DNA of 64,000 bases from Pseudomonas sp. ICMP 561 (GTDB lineage: Bacteria; Pseudomonadota; Gammaproteobacteria; Pseudomonadales; Pseudomonadaceae). Location of the stretch: contig NZ_LKBT01000006.1 of the NCBI RefSeq assembly GCF_002699985.1, positions 1 to 64,000 of the forward strand. The letters are read 5' to 3'. Shown here one piece after another: positions 28,664 through 38,273 of the stretch (positions are counted from its first letter, which is position 1; every line of letters begins with the position of its first letter). Made by a program: the position numbers and the translations under genes. The notes under the pieces were generated by a model. The model was not told where the DNA came from. It ran no database searches and was given only the letters and a program-made list of their open reading frames with translations.

Positions 28664-30328
28664 ATGGCGTACTACCGCACCCCTTCTGACGTGACCGCTC
28701 TGCCTGCATGGCAAGCGCTCAACCAACACCGCCAAGCCATGCAGGATTTCAGCATGCGCGAAGCCTTCAATGCTGATCCGCAGCGTTTCGACCAGTTCAC
28801 CCTCAGCAGCTGCGGACTGTTTCTCGATTACTCGAAAAACCTGATCAACGCCGAAACGCGTGACTTGCTGGTCAAGCTGGCCAACGAAGTAGGCCTCAAA
28901 GACGCCATCAAGGCGCAATATGACGGCGAACTGGTCAACTCTTCCGAAGGTCGCCCTGCGCTGCACACCGCGCTGCGCCGCCCAGTGGGCGACAAGCTGA
29001 ACGTCAATGGCGTCAACGTGATGCCGGATGTGCACAAAGTGCTGAACCAGATGACCGATCTGGTCGGCCGCATTCACGATGGTCTGTGGCGCGGTTACAG
29101 CGAAAAGCCGATCACCGACGTGGTTAACATCGGCATCGGTGGCTCGTTCCTCGGCCCTGAGCTGGTGTCTGAAGCGCTGTTGTCCTACGCGCAGAAAGGC
29201 GTGCGCTGTCATTATCTGGCTAACATCGACGGCAGTGAATTCCACGAACTGACCATGAAGCTACGTGCGGAAACGACGCTGTTCATCGTTTCGTCGAAGA
29301 CCTTCACTACTCTGGAAACGCTCAAGAACGCCACCGCGGCGCGTGCCTGGTATCTGGCACAAGGGGGTTCCGAGGCCGAGTTGTATCGCCACTTCATCGC
29401 TGTTTCCAGCAACAACGCCGCAGCCGTGGCGTTTGGCATCCGCGAAGAGAACATCTTCCCGATGTGGGACTGGGTCGGCGGTCGTTACTCGCTGTGGTCG
29501 GCCATTGGTCTGCCTATTGCGCTGGCCATCGGCATGTCCAACTTCAAGGAGCTGTTGTCCGGCGCGTATTCCATGGATCAGCACTTCCTGACCGCACCGT
29601 TCGAACAGAACATGCCGGTGCTGCTGGGCTTGCTGGGCGTCTGGTACGGTAATTTCTGGGGTGCGCAGAGCCACGCGATCCTGCCGTACGATCACTACCT
29701 GCGTAACATCACGAAGCACTTGCAACAGCTGGACATGGAGTCCAACGGCAAAAGCGTTCGTCAAGACGGTACGCCTGCGCTGACCGACACTGGCCCGGTA
29801 ATCTGGGGCGGCGTAGGTTGCAATGGCCAGCATGCTTATCACCAGTTGCTGCATCAAGGCACCCAACTGATTCCGGCTGATTTCATCGTACCGATTGTCA
29901 GCTTCAATCCGGTGTCCGATCACCATCAGTGGCTGTACGCCAACTGCCTGTCCCAGAGCCAGGCCCTGATGATTGGCAAGACCCGCGCCGAAGCCGAAAC
30001 CGAATTGCGCGACAAAGGCCTGAGCGAAGAAGACGTGCAGAAGCTTGCACCACACAAGGTCATTCCGGGTAACCGTCCGAGCAACACCCTGGTGGTCGAG
30101 CGCATCAGCCCTCGTCGCCTGGGTGCGCTGGTGGCGATGTATGAACACAAGGTGTTCGTGCAAAGCGTGGTCTGGGGCATCAATGCCTTTGACCAGTGGG
30201 GCGTGGAGCTGGGCAAGGAAATGGGCAAAGCCGTTTACCAACGCCTGACCGGCGGCACCGAAACGCCAGCCGATGATGCTTCGACTCAAGGTCTGATCAA
30301 CTACTTCCGCGGCCGTCACCGCGGCTGA
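28664..30328 (+). CDS. pgi: Glucose-6-phosphate isomerase
   Basis: Pgi interconverts glucose-6-phosphate and fructose-6-phosphate. In pseudomonads, which lack phosphofructokinase, it mainly serves gluconeogenesis and the Entner-Doudoroff cycle. The 554-residue protein carries both PGI signatures: the [15 protein letters not shown] sugar-phosphate loop and the [11 protein letters not shown] motif, and near the C terminus [16 protein letters not shown]. The length fits the bacterial enzyme. A terminator follows at 30348. Confidence 0.97.
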   Translation: MAYYRTPSDVTALPAWQALNQHRQAMQDFSMREAFNADPQRFDQFTLSSCGLFLDYSKNLINAETRDLLVKLANEVGLKDAIKAQYDGELVNSSEGRPALHTALRRPVGDKLNVNGVNVMPDVHKVLNQMTDLVGRIHDGLWRGYSEKPITDVVNIGIGGSFLGPELVSEALLSYAQKGVRCHYLANIDGSEFHELTMKLRAETTLFIVSSKTFTTLETLKNATAARAWYLAQGGSEAELYRHFIAVSSNNAAAVAFGIREENIFPMWDWVGGRYSLWSAIGLPIALAIGMSNFKELLSGAYSMDQHFLTAPFEQNMPVLLGLLGVWYGNFWGAQSHAILPYDHYLRNITKHLQQLDMESNGKSVRQDGTPALTDTGPVIWGGVGCNGQHAYHQLLHQGTQLIPADFIVPIVSFNPVSDHHQWLYANCLSQSQALMIGKTRAEAETELRDKGLSEEDVQKLAPHKVIPGNRPSNTLVVERISPRRLGALVAMYEHKVFVQSVVWGINAFDQWGVELGKEMGKAVYQRLTGGTETPADDASTQGLINYFRGRHRG

Positions 30329-30347
30329 TCGATCTCAAGCGCCACCT

Positions 30348-30388
30348 AAACCCGCTGTTCTCGCAAGAGACGGCGGGTTTTGTGTTTT
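30348..30388 (+). terminator. Intrinsic terminator after pgi
   Basis: Stem AAACCCGC...GCGGGTTT with an inner CTC/GAG around GCAA, then TTGTGTTTT. Confidence 0.85.
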
Positions 30389-30446
30389 AGGGTGTAAATG
30401 CAGATTAACAAGGGCGAAACGCAAGGCCTAACGATTCTGCTTTCAT

Positions 30447-30540
30447 CCCGTAGGACCGGCTTCAGCCGGGAGGACTTCGGGGCATTCACCGAATCTCTTT
30501 CGGCAGAAATACCGCCCTCCCGGCTAAAGCCGGTCCTACG
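30447..30540. repeat. REPIN, family 1
   Basis: Arms CCCGTAGGACCGGCTTCAGC and GCTAAAGCCGGTCCTACG, with a single T-to-C change in the left palindrome, around a spacer of about 50 bp. Between pgi and the small DUF3077-like gene. Confidence 0.88.
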
Positions 30541-30576
30541 AAATCAAAAGCGGAGGATTGCACTCCTGCGCCCGGC

Positions 30577-30789
30577 TCAGTGCGCCTCCACCCGCGCCAA
30601 CGAGCGATCCAGTTCGGTTCTGGCCATGCCAATCAAGTGCACCACTGAAAATGCCAGGTCACGTGTCGGGCCATTGAGGCTGTCACCAGACTCGTAAGCC
30701 GTGGCAGCAGCGCAACGCAGGAGTTCGCTGACGTGCAGCAGGGATTCTTCCAGAGAGATGTTGGGTGGATCCGGTGTTACTTTTTTCAT
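30577..30789 (-). CDS. Small DUF3077/DUF6124-like protein
   Basis: A 70-residue protein starting MKKVTPDPP and containing ESLLHVSELLRCAAATAYES and the LAFSVVHLIGMARTELD helix. The start resembles DUF6124 proteins and the body DUF3077, families of small proteins found mainly in Pseudomonas with no known function. It is predicted to be all-helical, with no signal or membrane helix. The ATG at 30789 has GGGAG seven to eight bases upstream, but that ribosome site is buried in an elaborate predicted leader structure (30790-31002). It stands alone between two REPINs. Confidence 0.75.
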   Translation of the reverse strand: MKKVTPDPPNISLEESLLHVSELLRCAAATAYESGDSLNGPTRDLAFSVVHLIGMARTELDRSLARVEAH

Positions 30790-31002
30790 GCAGGTTGCTC
30801 CCGTTAGGGCCACCGGATGTTCGCTGCTAAACAGACAAGAGGTGGCAGCTTTGTCGCGGGTTAGCAGACCGGCGCAACCTACAAAACCGGCGCACTCGAA
30901 AGTGCCCCACGCAAAGCCGCCATAAGCGGTAAAGCGCGTCGTAGAAATTGCGAAACAGGCTGCTAAACCCGATCACTGATGAGCAGTGACCGGCGCAGCC
31001 TA
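30790..31002 (-). promoter_or_regulatory. Structured 5' leader, candidate cis-regulatory RNA with pseudoknot
   Basis: On the minus strand the leader folds into two modules. Module A (31000-30958) is a hairpin: GGCTGC/GCAGCC closing CCGGTCACTG/CAGTGATCGG. Module B has nested helices: P1 GGTTGC (30879-30874) with GCAACC (30798-30793), P1b CCCG (30860-30857) with CGGG (30803-30800), P2 GCCACC (30846-30841) with GGTGGC (30814-30809), and P3 TGTT/AACA (30833-30818). The P3 loop TTAGCAG (30830-30824) is perfectly complementary to CTGCTAA (30867-30861) between P1 and P1b, a pseudoknot. P1 and P1b cover the GGGAG ribosome site. No named riboswitch class is recognised. Confidence 0.65.
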
Positions 31003-31199
31003 GAGAGCAAAATTCACCCACGCGAGGGGTCAGGATTTTCTAGGAAACTTCACTCACAGGAAAGAGAGAAGTCTGTCGGAACAGGCCTATATTTGAAGGA
31101 TTTAGTGAGCGCAGGTAACAGATATCTACGGCATTGCCGACAAAACTTGAATCGGTGACAGAAGCGAGGCATGGTCGCTAAGTCGTGTATAGCCTCAAT

Positions 31200-31292
31200 C
31201 CGTAGGACCTGCTTCAGCCGGGAGGGCGCCATTCCAGATCGAAGGAATTCAGCAGTTCTACCGGCCCTCTCCCGGCTAAAGCCTGTCCTGCG
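31200..31292. repeat. REPIN, family 1, diverged
   Basis: Arms CGTAGGACCTGCTTCAGCCG and CCCGGCTAAAGCCTGTCCTG carry several changes from the family-1 consensus, although ACCTGC/GC-CTGT remain partly paired. It lies upstream of the MpaB-like gene. Confidence 0.8.
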
Positions 31293-31320
31293 TTAATACG
31301 CTTTTACTTGCCGAGACCCC

Positions 31321-32187
31321 ATGGAATTCATCCGCAGTCGTATCGAAACCCAGGTCATGAGCCTGACGGGCTTGTCTCTCGGCCAACTCGATCTGGAAAA
31401 TCCCAAGGGCGATCCGGGTCTGTTCGGGCCAGACGCCGTCTGCTGGCGAGTACACGGGGACTTTCCCTCCATGTTGATTGGCGGCATCAGCGCTCTGATG
31501 CTGCAGGCCTTGCACCCACTGGCGCTGGCGGGCGTGTGGGATCACTCCAACTTTCGTCAGGACATGCTCGGCCGGCTGCGGCGCACCGGGCAGTTCATTT
31601 CGGGCACGACGTTCGGCTCAACCCACGACGCCAACTGGTTGATCGATAAAGTCAGGACCATCCATTTGCAAGTCACCGGCACCGCGCCAGATGGCCGACC
31701 TTATGCCGCAAGCGACCCGGATTTGCTGACATGGGTGCACGTAGCCGAAGTCAGCAACTTCCTCGCGGCGCACCTTCGCTACCTGAATCCTGAACTTTCA
31801 TTGGCAGATCAGGATAAGTACTACGACGAAACCGCCGTGATCGCAGAGCGTCTCGGCGCCCGGAATGTGCCCCGCTCTGCCCGGGCCGTTGCCGAGTACC
31901 TGAAACAGATACGCCCTCAATTACTGTGCGACGAGCGCAGCCGGGAAGTGCTGCGCATCCTGCTCAACGCACCCGCACCAAGTCTGCTGGCCAAACCCAT
32001 GGGCGCACTGATGATGCAGGCGGGTATTGACCTGCTACCGGACTGGGCAAGCGAGATGTTGGACGTGCAGCAGACCGCACTCCAGCGACACCTGGTCCGC
32101 GCAAGCGTAAAGCGCAGCGCGCCAGTGTTGCGCTGGGCTGTTCGCAACGGGTCGATTCATCGGGCGCAGCGGCGGATGGGCCTCTGA
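31321..32187 (+). CDS. Oxygenase MpaB family protein (DUF2236)
   Basis: A 288-residue protein of the DUF2236/MpaB family. The N-terminal signature GDFPSMLIGGISALMLQALHP and the conserved R and H residues around 85-125 (FGSTHDANWLIDKVRTIH, then 'WVHVAEVSNF') match the family core, which includes fungal oxygenase MpaB and latex-clearing-type heme proteins. A histidine-ligated heme is possible but not shown by sequence alone. No signal peptide. The ATG at 31321 has a poor ribosome site (CGAGA). No partner gene identifies a substrate. Confidence 0.8.
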   Translation: MEFIRSRIETQVMSLTGLSLGQLDLENPKGDPGLFGPDAVCWRVHGDFPSMLIGGISALMLQALHPLALAGVWDHSNFRQDMLGRLRRTGQFISGTTFGSTHDANWLIDKVRTIHLQVTGTAPDGRPYAASDPDLLTWVHVAEVSNFLAAHLRYLNPELSLADQDKYYDETAVIAERLGARNVPRSARAVAEYLKQIRPQLLCDERSREVLRILLNAPAPSLLAKPMGALMMQAGIDLLPDWASEMLDVQQTALQRHLVRASVKRSAPVLRWAVRNGSIHRAQRRMGL

Positions 32188-32322
32188 TCGCCAAAACCAA
32201 GACTGCCCAGTTCTCGGTTGGAAGCTCTCCCGCCTTCTGTGCCAACATGTCTTCTGATCAAAACGAATCAGGCCGTCTGCTCTGTGCCTGACGTAAACCC
32301 AATAAGAATGAGGATCCGCGCC

Positions 32323-33501
32323 ATGCAAGACGTCGTTATCGTTGCCGCCACTCGTACCGCTGTCGGAAGTTTCCAGGGTTCACTGGCGAATGTCTCCGCA
32401 GTCGATCTGGGCGCAGCGGTTATTCGCCAACTCCTGGCGCAGACCGGACTTGAGGGTGCGCAGGTCGATGAAGTCATCATGGGGCAGGTGCTCACGGCCG
32501 GTGCCGGTCAGAACCCGGCGCGTCAGACAGCGATCAAGGCAGGCCTGCCGTTTGCAGTTCCGGCAATGACCCTCAATAAAGTCTGCGGCTCGGGCCTCAA
32601 GGCTCTGCACCTGGCCACTCAAGCCATTCGCTGTGGCGACGCCGAGGTGATCATTGCAGGCGGCCAGGAAAACATGAGCCTGTCCAACTATGTTATGCCG
32701 GGCGCACGAACCGGTCTGCGCATGGGCCACAGCACGCTGGTGGATACCATGATCAGCGATGGCTTGTGGGATGCATTCAACGACTATCACATGGGCATCA
32801 CGGCGGAGAATCTTGCTGACAAGTACGAAATCAGCCGCGAAGCTCAGGATGCGTTCGCTGCATCCTCCCAGCAGAAAGCCGTTGCTGCGATTGAAAGCGG
32901 ACGCTTCGTGGATGAGATCACGCCGATTCTGATCCCGCAGCGCAAAGGCGACCCTGTAGCTTTCGCCACCGACGAGCAACCGCGCGCAGGGACCACCGCT
33001 GAAACCCTGGGCAAACTCAAACCGGCGTTCAAGAAGGATGGTTCGGTAACGGCCGGTAACGCCTCTTCGCTCAACGATGGCGCAGCGGCGGTCATTCTGA
33101 TGAGTGCGTCCAAGGCGGCTGAGTTGGGCTTGCCTGTGCTGGCGCGTATTGCCGGGTATGCCAATGCCGGTGTTGACCCTGCAATCATGGGCATCGGCCC
33201 GGTCAGCGCGACGCGTCGCTGCCTGGATAAAGCAGGTTGGTCGATTGAGCAACTGGAGCTGATCGAAGCCAACGAAGCCTTCGCCGCGCAGGCGTTGTCT
33301 GTCGGTAAAGAGCTGGGTTGGGACATGGCGAAGGTCAACGTCAACGGCGGAGCCATTGCTTTGGGCCACCCGATTGGCGCATCAGGCTGCCGGGTACTGG
33401 TTACTCTGCTGCACGAGATGATCAAGCGCGATGCCAAAAAAGGTCTGGCGACGCTGTGTATTGGCGGTGGTCAGGGCGTGGCGCTGGCTTTGGCGCGGTA
33501 A
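32323..33501 (+). CDS. Acetyl-CoA C-acetyltransferase (thiolase)
   Basis: A 392-residue biosynthetic-type thiolase that condenses or cleaves acetoacetyl-CoA. The catalytic residues are C88 in NKVCGSG, H349 in GHPIGASG and C379 in LCIGGGQG. The start at 32323 ([12 protein letters not shown]) follows GAGGA; a reading from 32218 adds residues with no support. It could be called atoB or phbA-like. No other polyhydroxyalkanoate or acetoacetate genes are near, so the pathway is open. Confidence 0.93.
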   Translation: MQDVVIVAATRTAVGSFQGSLANVSAVDLGAAVIRQLLAQTGLEGAQVDEVIMGQVLTAGAGQNPARQTAIKAGLPFAVPAMTLNKVCGSGLKALHLATQAIRCGDAEVIIAGGQENMSLSNYVMPGARTGLRMGHSTLVDTMISDGLWDAFNDYHMGITAENLADKYEISREAQDAFAASSQQKAVAAIESGRFVDEITPILIPQRKGDPVAFATDEQPRAGTTAETLGKLKPAFKKDGSVTAGNASSLNDGAAAVILMSASKAAELGLPVLARIAGYANAGVDPAIMGIGPVSATRRCLDKAGWSIEQLELIEANEAFAAQALSVGKELGWDMAKVNVNGGAIALGHPIGASGCRVLVTLLHEMIKRDAKKGLATLCIGGGQGVALALAR

Positions 33502-33531
33502 TCGAAACCTCCACAGGTTAGTGGGCCCTTT

Positions 33532-33622
33532 CTGTTGGAGCGAGGCTTGCCCGCGAACCAGTCGCCCCGGTATATCAGATAGAACGGGGAACGGCCTTCG
33601 CGGGCAAGCCTCGCTCCAACAG
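33532..33622. repeat. REPIN, family 2
   Basis: Arms CTGTTGGAGCGAGGCTTG-CCCGCGAA and TTCGCGGGCAAGCCTCGCTCCAACAG, identical to the copy at 17735, with a different spacer of about 38 bp. Confidence 0.88.
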
Positions 33623-33692
33623 GACATGTGAAATGTGATGACAGGTCTTACCTGATAAACTGCCGCGCCTACATCCTGCCTAGGCGCTTTGC

Positions 33693-34709
33693 ATGTCTTC
33701 CTTGATTCAGGCGCTCAGCGTCGCCCTCGATAACCGTCAACCGCTGCTTGCTGAGCTGCATCAGCAAGGTACGGACTGTTACCGGCTGTTCCACGGCAGC
33801 CAGGAAGGCGCGAGCGGTCTGACCCTCGACCGTTACGGCCCGCAACTGCTGGTGCAAAGCTTCCATACACGTCTGGAGCGCGATGCCTTGCTTGAGCTGC
33901 ATGCCGCCGTAAACGCCCGGCTTGGCCTGGATCTACTGCTGGTTTACAACGACCGCTCCCAAGGCAACTCGCGGATTGATCGCGAAGACGCCGTCTACAA
34001 GGCCGAACCCGCCGCACTGGAAGACCTGATTGGCCACGAATGGGGTCTCAATTACCGTGTGCGCGGGCGGCATGCCGGGCAGGATCCGCTGTTGTTTCTC
34101 GACCTGCGAAACACCCGGGGCTGGGTCAAGCAGCACAGTAAAGGCAAAAGCGTACTCAACCTGTTCGCTTACACCTGCGGTGTTGGCCTGAGCGCTGCGG
34201 CGGGCGGTGCCAGTGAGGTGTGTAATCTGGATTTCGCCGAAGGCAACCTGGCAGTGGGTCGTGAAAACGGTGCACTTAATCCGCAACTGCCTGGCATGTC
34301 GTTCATTCAATCCGATTACTTTCCGGCGATCCGTCAATTGGCAGGCTTGCCCATCACTCAGCGACGCGGTCACAAACTGCCGGATTACGTGAAGCTTGAA
34401 CAGCGTCAGTACGATCTGGTGCTGCTCGACCCACCTGCATGGGCGAAAAGCGCTTTTGGCACCGTGGACTTGCTGCGCGATTATCAAAGCCTGCTCAAGC
34501 CTGCGCTGCTGACCACCGCCGACAATGGCGTATTGATCTGCTGCAACAATCTGGCAAAAGTCAGCATGGATGATTGGCGCGAGCAGGTATTGCGCTGCGC
34601 AACCAAGATCGGGCGCCCGGTCCGAGATTGGCAGGTCATGCCGCCCGCTGCAGACTTCCCTTCAATGGACAATCAGCCACCGCTGAAGACCCTGATCTTG
34701 CATCTCTGA
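33693..34709 (+). CDS. Class I SAM-dependent methyltransferase, RlmI/RlmK-like
   Basis: A 338-residue methyltransferase. An N-terminal PUA-like region with GLTLDRYGPQLLVQ (about 35-50) is followed by a Rossmann methyltransferase domain: SAM motif LNLFAYTCGVGLSAAAGGA (about 155-172), acidic VCNLDFAEGNL and catalytic motif DLVLLDPPAWAKS (about 245-257). The layout is that of the RlmI/RlmK 23S rRNA methyltransferases, but the substrate is not proven. The ATG start lacks a strong ribosome site. Confidence 0.85.
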   Translation: MSSLIQALSVALDNRQPLLAELHQQGTDCYRLFHGSQEGASGLTLDRYGPQLLVQSFHTRLERDALLELHAAVNARLGLDLLLVYNDRSQGNSRIDREDAVYKAEPAALEDLIGHEWGLNYRVRGRHAGQDPLLFLDLRNTRGWVKQHSKGKSVLNLFAYTCGVGLSAAAGGASEVCNLDFAEGNLAVGRENGALNPQLPGMSFIQSDYFPAIRQLAGLPITQRRGHKLPDYVKLEQRQYDLVLLDPPAWAKSAFGTVDLLRDYQSLLKPALLTTADNGVLICCNNLAKVSMDDWREQVLRCATKIGRPVRDWQVMPPAADFPSMDNQPPLKTLILHL

Positions 34710-34831
34710 TTGCCGTACAGAGTTTAGGGAAATATCCCACAACATGGAGAGGCGGTGCCTTCGGAACCAGATTGGCATGCCATACTCCAAGGAGCTCCCA
34801 TAAAGTCCGATAAAGAGAGACGACGCCTCAC

Positions 34832-37810
34832 ATGTCCAAAGGATTGATACGCGCGATTGGTACCCTTCTGGTCGTTTTCGGACTCTATAGCATTCTGGGC
34901 TTTCTGATTTTGCCCGGTGTTGGTTTGCGCATTGCCAACCAGCAACTGGAGAACTATTCCACCGTTCCGGCACGCCTGGAGCGCATTGAATTCAACCCCT
35001 ACAGCCTGGAACTGACCCTGTGGGGCCTGAATATCGGCGCACCGGGCAAAGAACAGGTTGGTTTTGAAAAGCTTTACGCCGATCTGCAGATCGATAGTCT
35101 GTGGACCCGCGCCCTGCACTTGCAGGCTATTGAGTTGATCAAGCCCAAGACAGAGCTGTTATTCGATAAAAACGGCGCGCTGAACCTGACTCAGCTATTC
35201 AAGCTGCCGCCGAGCGACCCTGCTGCTGCCGAGGAACCCGCCAGCAAGCCCTTCCCGCTGCGCATCGATCAGATCAAGCTGGCCGACGGTTACGTGCATT
35301 TTCAAGACATGCGCCCCAGCGAACCGATTGAGTTCCTTTACGACAAACTGAACTTTGAGCTGAAAAACCTCAGCACATTGCCTGAAGACAATGCGGATAT
35401 GACACTGGTCGCCGCAGGCCCGGATGGCGGCCAGATTGATTGGGTCGGACGTATAAGCCTGATTCCAATTACTTCCGAAGGCACTTTGAAAGTCACTGAC
35501 AGCAAGATGAAGCTTTGGTGGCCTTATGTACGTGACGCCCTGCCACTGGTATTAAAAGACGGCGTACTCAATTTCAGCACGGCCTATTCGCTCAATCTTT
35601 CGAAAGAAACCGAACTCAAGCTGACTGACACTGCGCTAAGCATTGCGCCTCTCAGCATTGACGCTCCGGATGGACGCCCACTGGCGCGCTTGCAGCGTCT
35701 TGAAGTAACCGAGAGCTCCGTCGACCTGGCTAAACAATTGGTCACTGTCGGAAAGATCCGCAGTACCCGACTGGAAACCTGGGCAGCGCTGGAGGCTGAT
35801 GGTCAACTGGACTGGCAAAAGCTGTTCGCCAGCCAGCCCGCCAAACCTGCTGCCAAATCAACAGCCTCGTCTGCACAGAAAGTTGCGGTGGACGACAAGG
35901 CTGCACCGGCACCTGCTACAGCCGACACTCAACTACCGGCTGCCAAACCCGCTGCGCCTTCCAAGCCGTGGCAAGTACTGCTCAAAGACGTGCAACTGCG
36001 TGACTATCAGGTTCACCTTGCAGACCGTAGCCAGAAAGAGCCGGTCGCTCTGGACGTGGGTCCGCTGAATCTGGACATGCAGAACTTCGACAGCCTGAAC
36101 AAATCACCGTTTACCCTGAAGCTTGATACCGGCGTCGGCAAGCAGGGCAAGCTTACCGCTGCGGGCGACGTTAATCTGAACCCGGTGAGTGCAAAGCTGC
36201 AGGTCACCACCAGAGATATCGATCTACGTGTTGCTCAGGCTTATATCAGCCCGTTCATTCAGCTGGAACTGCGCAGCGGTATGCTGGGTAGCGATCTGGC
36301 AGTCAATCTTAAAAGCACCGAGCCACTGGCGTTCAACATCAATGGCAAGGCGCAAGTCGAACAGTTGCACACGCTGGATACGCAGAAAAAACGTGACTTC
36401 CTCAAGTGGCAAAAGCTCACGCTGGAAGGCCTCAATTATGAGCACGGCGACAGTCTGAACATTGCCAAGGTCAATCTGGAGCAGCCTTACGCCCGCTTCA
36501 TGATCAACAACGACCGGACGACCAACATCGATGACCTGCTGATCCCGCAACCGGCAGACAAAAAGCCAGTCGCGAAAACCAGCGCTTCGGCCCGTAAGGA
36601 AAAGCCGCTGGGCATTCGTATCGGCGAAGTGAATATCAATGACGGCTCGGCCAACTTTGCTGACTTCAGCCTGACACCGAACTTCGCCACCGCCGTTCAA
36701 CAACTCAATGGACGCATCGGCACGCTGGATAATCGCCAGTCCAATCCTGCCACTGTAAACGTGAACGGTAAGGTTGACCGTTATGCGCCAGTCACCATCA
36801 AAGGCAGCCTGAACCCGTTTGACCCGATGTCTGCGCTGGACATCGCCACCAGCTTCAAACGCGTGGAGCTGACCACACTGACACCTTACTCGGGCAAGTT
36901 CGCCGGGTATCGCATCCGCAAAGGCCGACTCAATCTGGACCTGCATTACAAGATCACCAAAGGCCAGCTGAAGGCTGAAAACAAGGTAGTGGTCGAGCAA
37001 TTGGAGTTGGGCGAGAAGGTTGACAGCCCGGATGCCGTGGACCTTCCCCTGCGTCTGGCCGTTGCGCTGCTCAAAGACGTCAATGGACGGATATCCATTG
37101 AGCTGCCGGTATCAGGCGATTTGAACAACCCGCAGTTCAGCGTCATGCCGATTGTCTGGCAGACCCTGCGTAACCTGGTGGTACGCGCGGCAGCAGCACC
37201 GTTCAACTTCATTGGCGGGTTGGTCAGTGGCGGAGGCTCGGAGGACCTGAGCAGCATCAGATTTGCGCCAGGGGCCACCGACCTCAGCCCTGATACCCAG
37301 AAAGCACTGGATAAGCTAGCAGCAGCGCTCAAGGAGCGCCCTACTCTGCGTCTTGAGATTGAAGGCACCAGCGCAGCAAGCAGCGATGGCCCGTTCCTCG
37401 CCCAGCAGCGTCTTGAACGCGAATACCAGTACACGTACTACAAGATCCTGCAGCGCCGCGGCGACAAGGTTCCGGCCAGAGCCGCAATGGTTAATGTGCC
37501 AGACAATGAAAAAGCGCCGATGCTGGAAGGCATTTACCGCGCCCGCCTGAAGAAGCAGCCGCCGGCGCAATGGGCGGATCTGGGCAAGGAGGAGCGCTCC
37601 AACAAGATGCGCGCGGAGATTATTCAGTTCTGGAGCGGCAACGAGGTACTGTTGCGAGAGCTCGGGCAGAATCGTGCCAGCAGTATCAAGGATTACCTTG
37701 TGGACAAAGGCAAACTTGAAGACGAGCGCGTCTATTTCGTCGATGCCAGGCTTGGTCAGGCAGAGAAAGATGGCAGCGTGATCAGTCCATTGCATCTGGA
37801 CAGTGAGTAA
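34832..37810 (+). CDS. Giant AsmA-like DUF748 protein with OmpA-like C-terminal part
   Basis: A 992-residue envelope protein. One N-terminal membrane segment (about 8-30) anchors a long periplasmic region of AsmA/DUF748 type, with repeated beta-rich stretches; relatives bridge the periplasm and are linked to lipid transport or outer-membrane homeostasis. A Pro/Ala/Lys-rich linker lies at about 330-375. Near residue 810 the sequence IRFAPGATDLSPDTQKALD and 'LRLEIEGTSA' resembles the OmpA peptidoglycan-binding fold. Its role is inferred from family only. It is followed nine bases later by a DUF2845 gene, probably one operon. Confidence 0.85.
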   Translation: MSKGLIRAIGTLLVVFGLYSILGFLILPGVGLRIANQQLENYSTVPARLERIEFNPYSLELTLWGLNIGAPGKEQVGFEKLYADLQIDSLWTRALHLQAIELIKPKTELLFDKNGALNLTQLFKLPPSDPAAAEEPASKPFPLRIDQIKLADGYVHFQDMRPSEPIEFLYDKLNFELKNLSTLPEDNADMTLVAAGPDGGQIDWVGRISLIPITSEGTLKVTDSKMKLWWPYVRDALPLVLKDGVLNFSTAYSLNLSKETELKLTDTALSIAPLSIDAPDGRPLARLQRLEVTESSVDLAKQLVTVGKIRSTRLETWAALEADGQLDWQKLFASQPAKPAAKSTASSAQKVAVDDKAAPAPATADTQLPAAKPAAPSKPWQVLLKDVQLRDYQVHLADRSQKEPVALDVGPLNLDMQNFDSLNKSPFTLKLDTGVGKQGKLTAAGDVNLNPVSAKLQVTTRDIDLRVAQAYISPFIQLELRSGMLGSDLAVNLKSTEPLAFNINGKAQVEQLHTLDTQKKRDFLKWQKLTLEGLNYEHGDSLNIAKVNLEQPYARFMINNDRTTNIDDLLIPQPADKKPVAKTSASARKEKPLGIRIGEVNINDGSANFADFSLTPNFATAVQQLNGRIGTLDNRQSNPATVNVNGKVDRYAPVTIKGSLNPFDPMSALDIATSFKRVELTTLTPYSGKFAGYRIRKGRLNLDLHYKITKGQLKAENKVVVEQLELGEKVDSPDAVDLPLRLAVALLKDVNGRISIELPVSGDLNNPQFSVMPIVWQTLRNLVVRAAAAPFNFIGGLVSGGGSEDLSSIRFAPGATDLSPDTQKALDKLAAALKERPTLRLEIEGTSAASSDGPFLAQQRLEREYQYTYYKILQRRGDKVPARAAMVNVPDNEKAPMLEGIYRARLKKQPPAQWADLGKEERSNKMRAEIIQFWSGNEVLLRELGQNRASSIKDYLVDKGKLEDERVYFVDARLGQAEKDGSVISPLHLDSE

Positions 37811-37819
37811 CTTAACGCT

Positions 37820-38128
37820 ATGCGCATTTATTTGATTTCATGTTTCGCAGTGCTGGCGGCACTGTCGGCTTCAGCTCAGGCTTCTACTTTGCGCTGCGGC
37901 AGCCAACTCATTAGCGCGGGTGACCGTGCGTTCGAGGTGCAGCAGAAATGCGGTATGCCCGTCAGCCAGGAAGTCATCGGCACCAAGGAGACCTTCAGCG
38001 GTAATTACCGCCAGTCCGAAGAGGTGAAGATTGAAGAATGGATCTACGGGCCGGACCACGGCATGTATCAGTACCTGCGCTTTGAAGGTGGTCGGCTGGT
38101 CAGGATAGACAGCAAGCGCGGGAACTGA
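37820..38128 (+). CDS. DUF2845 exported protein
   Basis: A 102-residue periplasmic protein with a signal peptide (residues 1-21, ending ASAQA). It carries the DUF2845 core: TLRCGSQLISAGD, a second cysteine in VQQKCGMP, then EEWIYGPDHGMYQYLRFEGGRL. The two cysteines may form a disulfide. Its function is unknown; it resembles the SmpA/OmlA-type small envelope fold in the last part. It follows the DUF748 gene by nine bases. Confidence 0.88.
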   Translation: MRIYLISCFAVLAALSASAQASTLRCGSQLISAGDRAFEVQQKCGMPVSQEVIGTKETFSGNYRQSEEVKIEEWIYGPDHGMYQYLRFEGGRLVRIDSKRGN

Positions 38129-38144
38129 AGTTGCTACGCAAATC

Positions 38145-38238
38145 CCCGTAGGACCGGCTTTAGCCGGGAGGACATCACTCAAGACACAATAGATGTGGTG
38201 GGTGTATCGACCCTCTCCCGGCTAAAGCCGGTCCTACG
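38145..38238. repeat. REPIN, family 1
   Basis: CCGTAGGACCGGCTTTAGCC and GGCTAAAGCCGGTCCTACG arms, exact complements, around a spacer of about 45 bp, directly after the DUF2845 stop. Confidence 0.9.
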
Positions 38239-38273
38239 ATGAAAACATCAGTCATCAAACCTTCAGCAATAGA

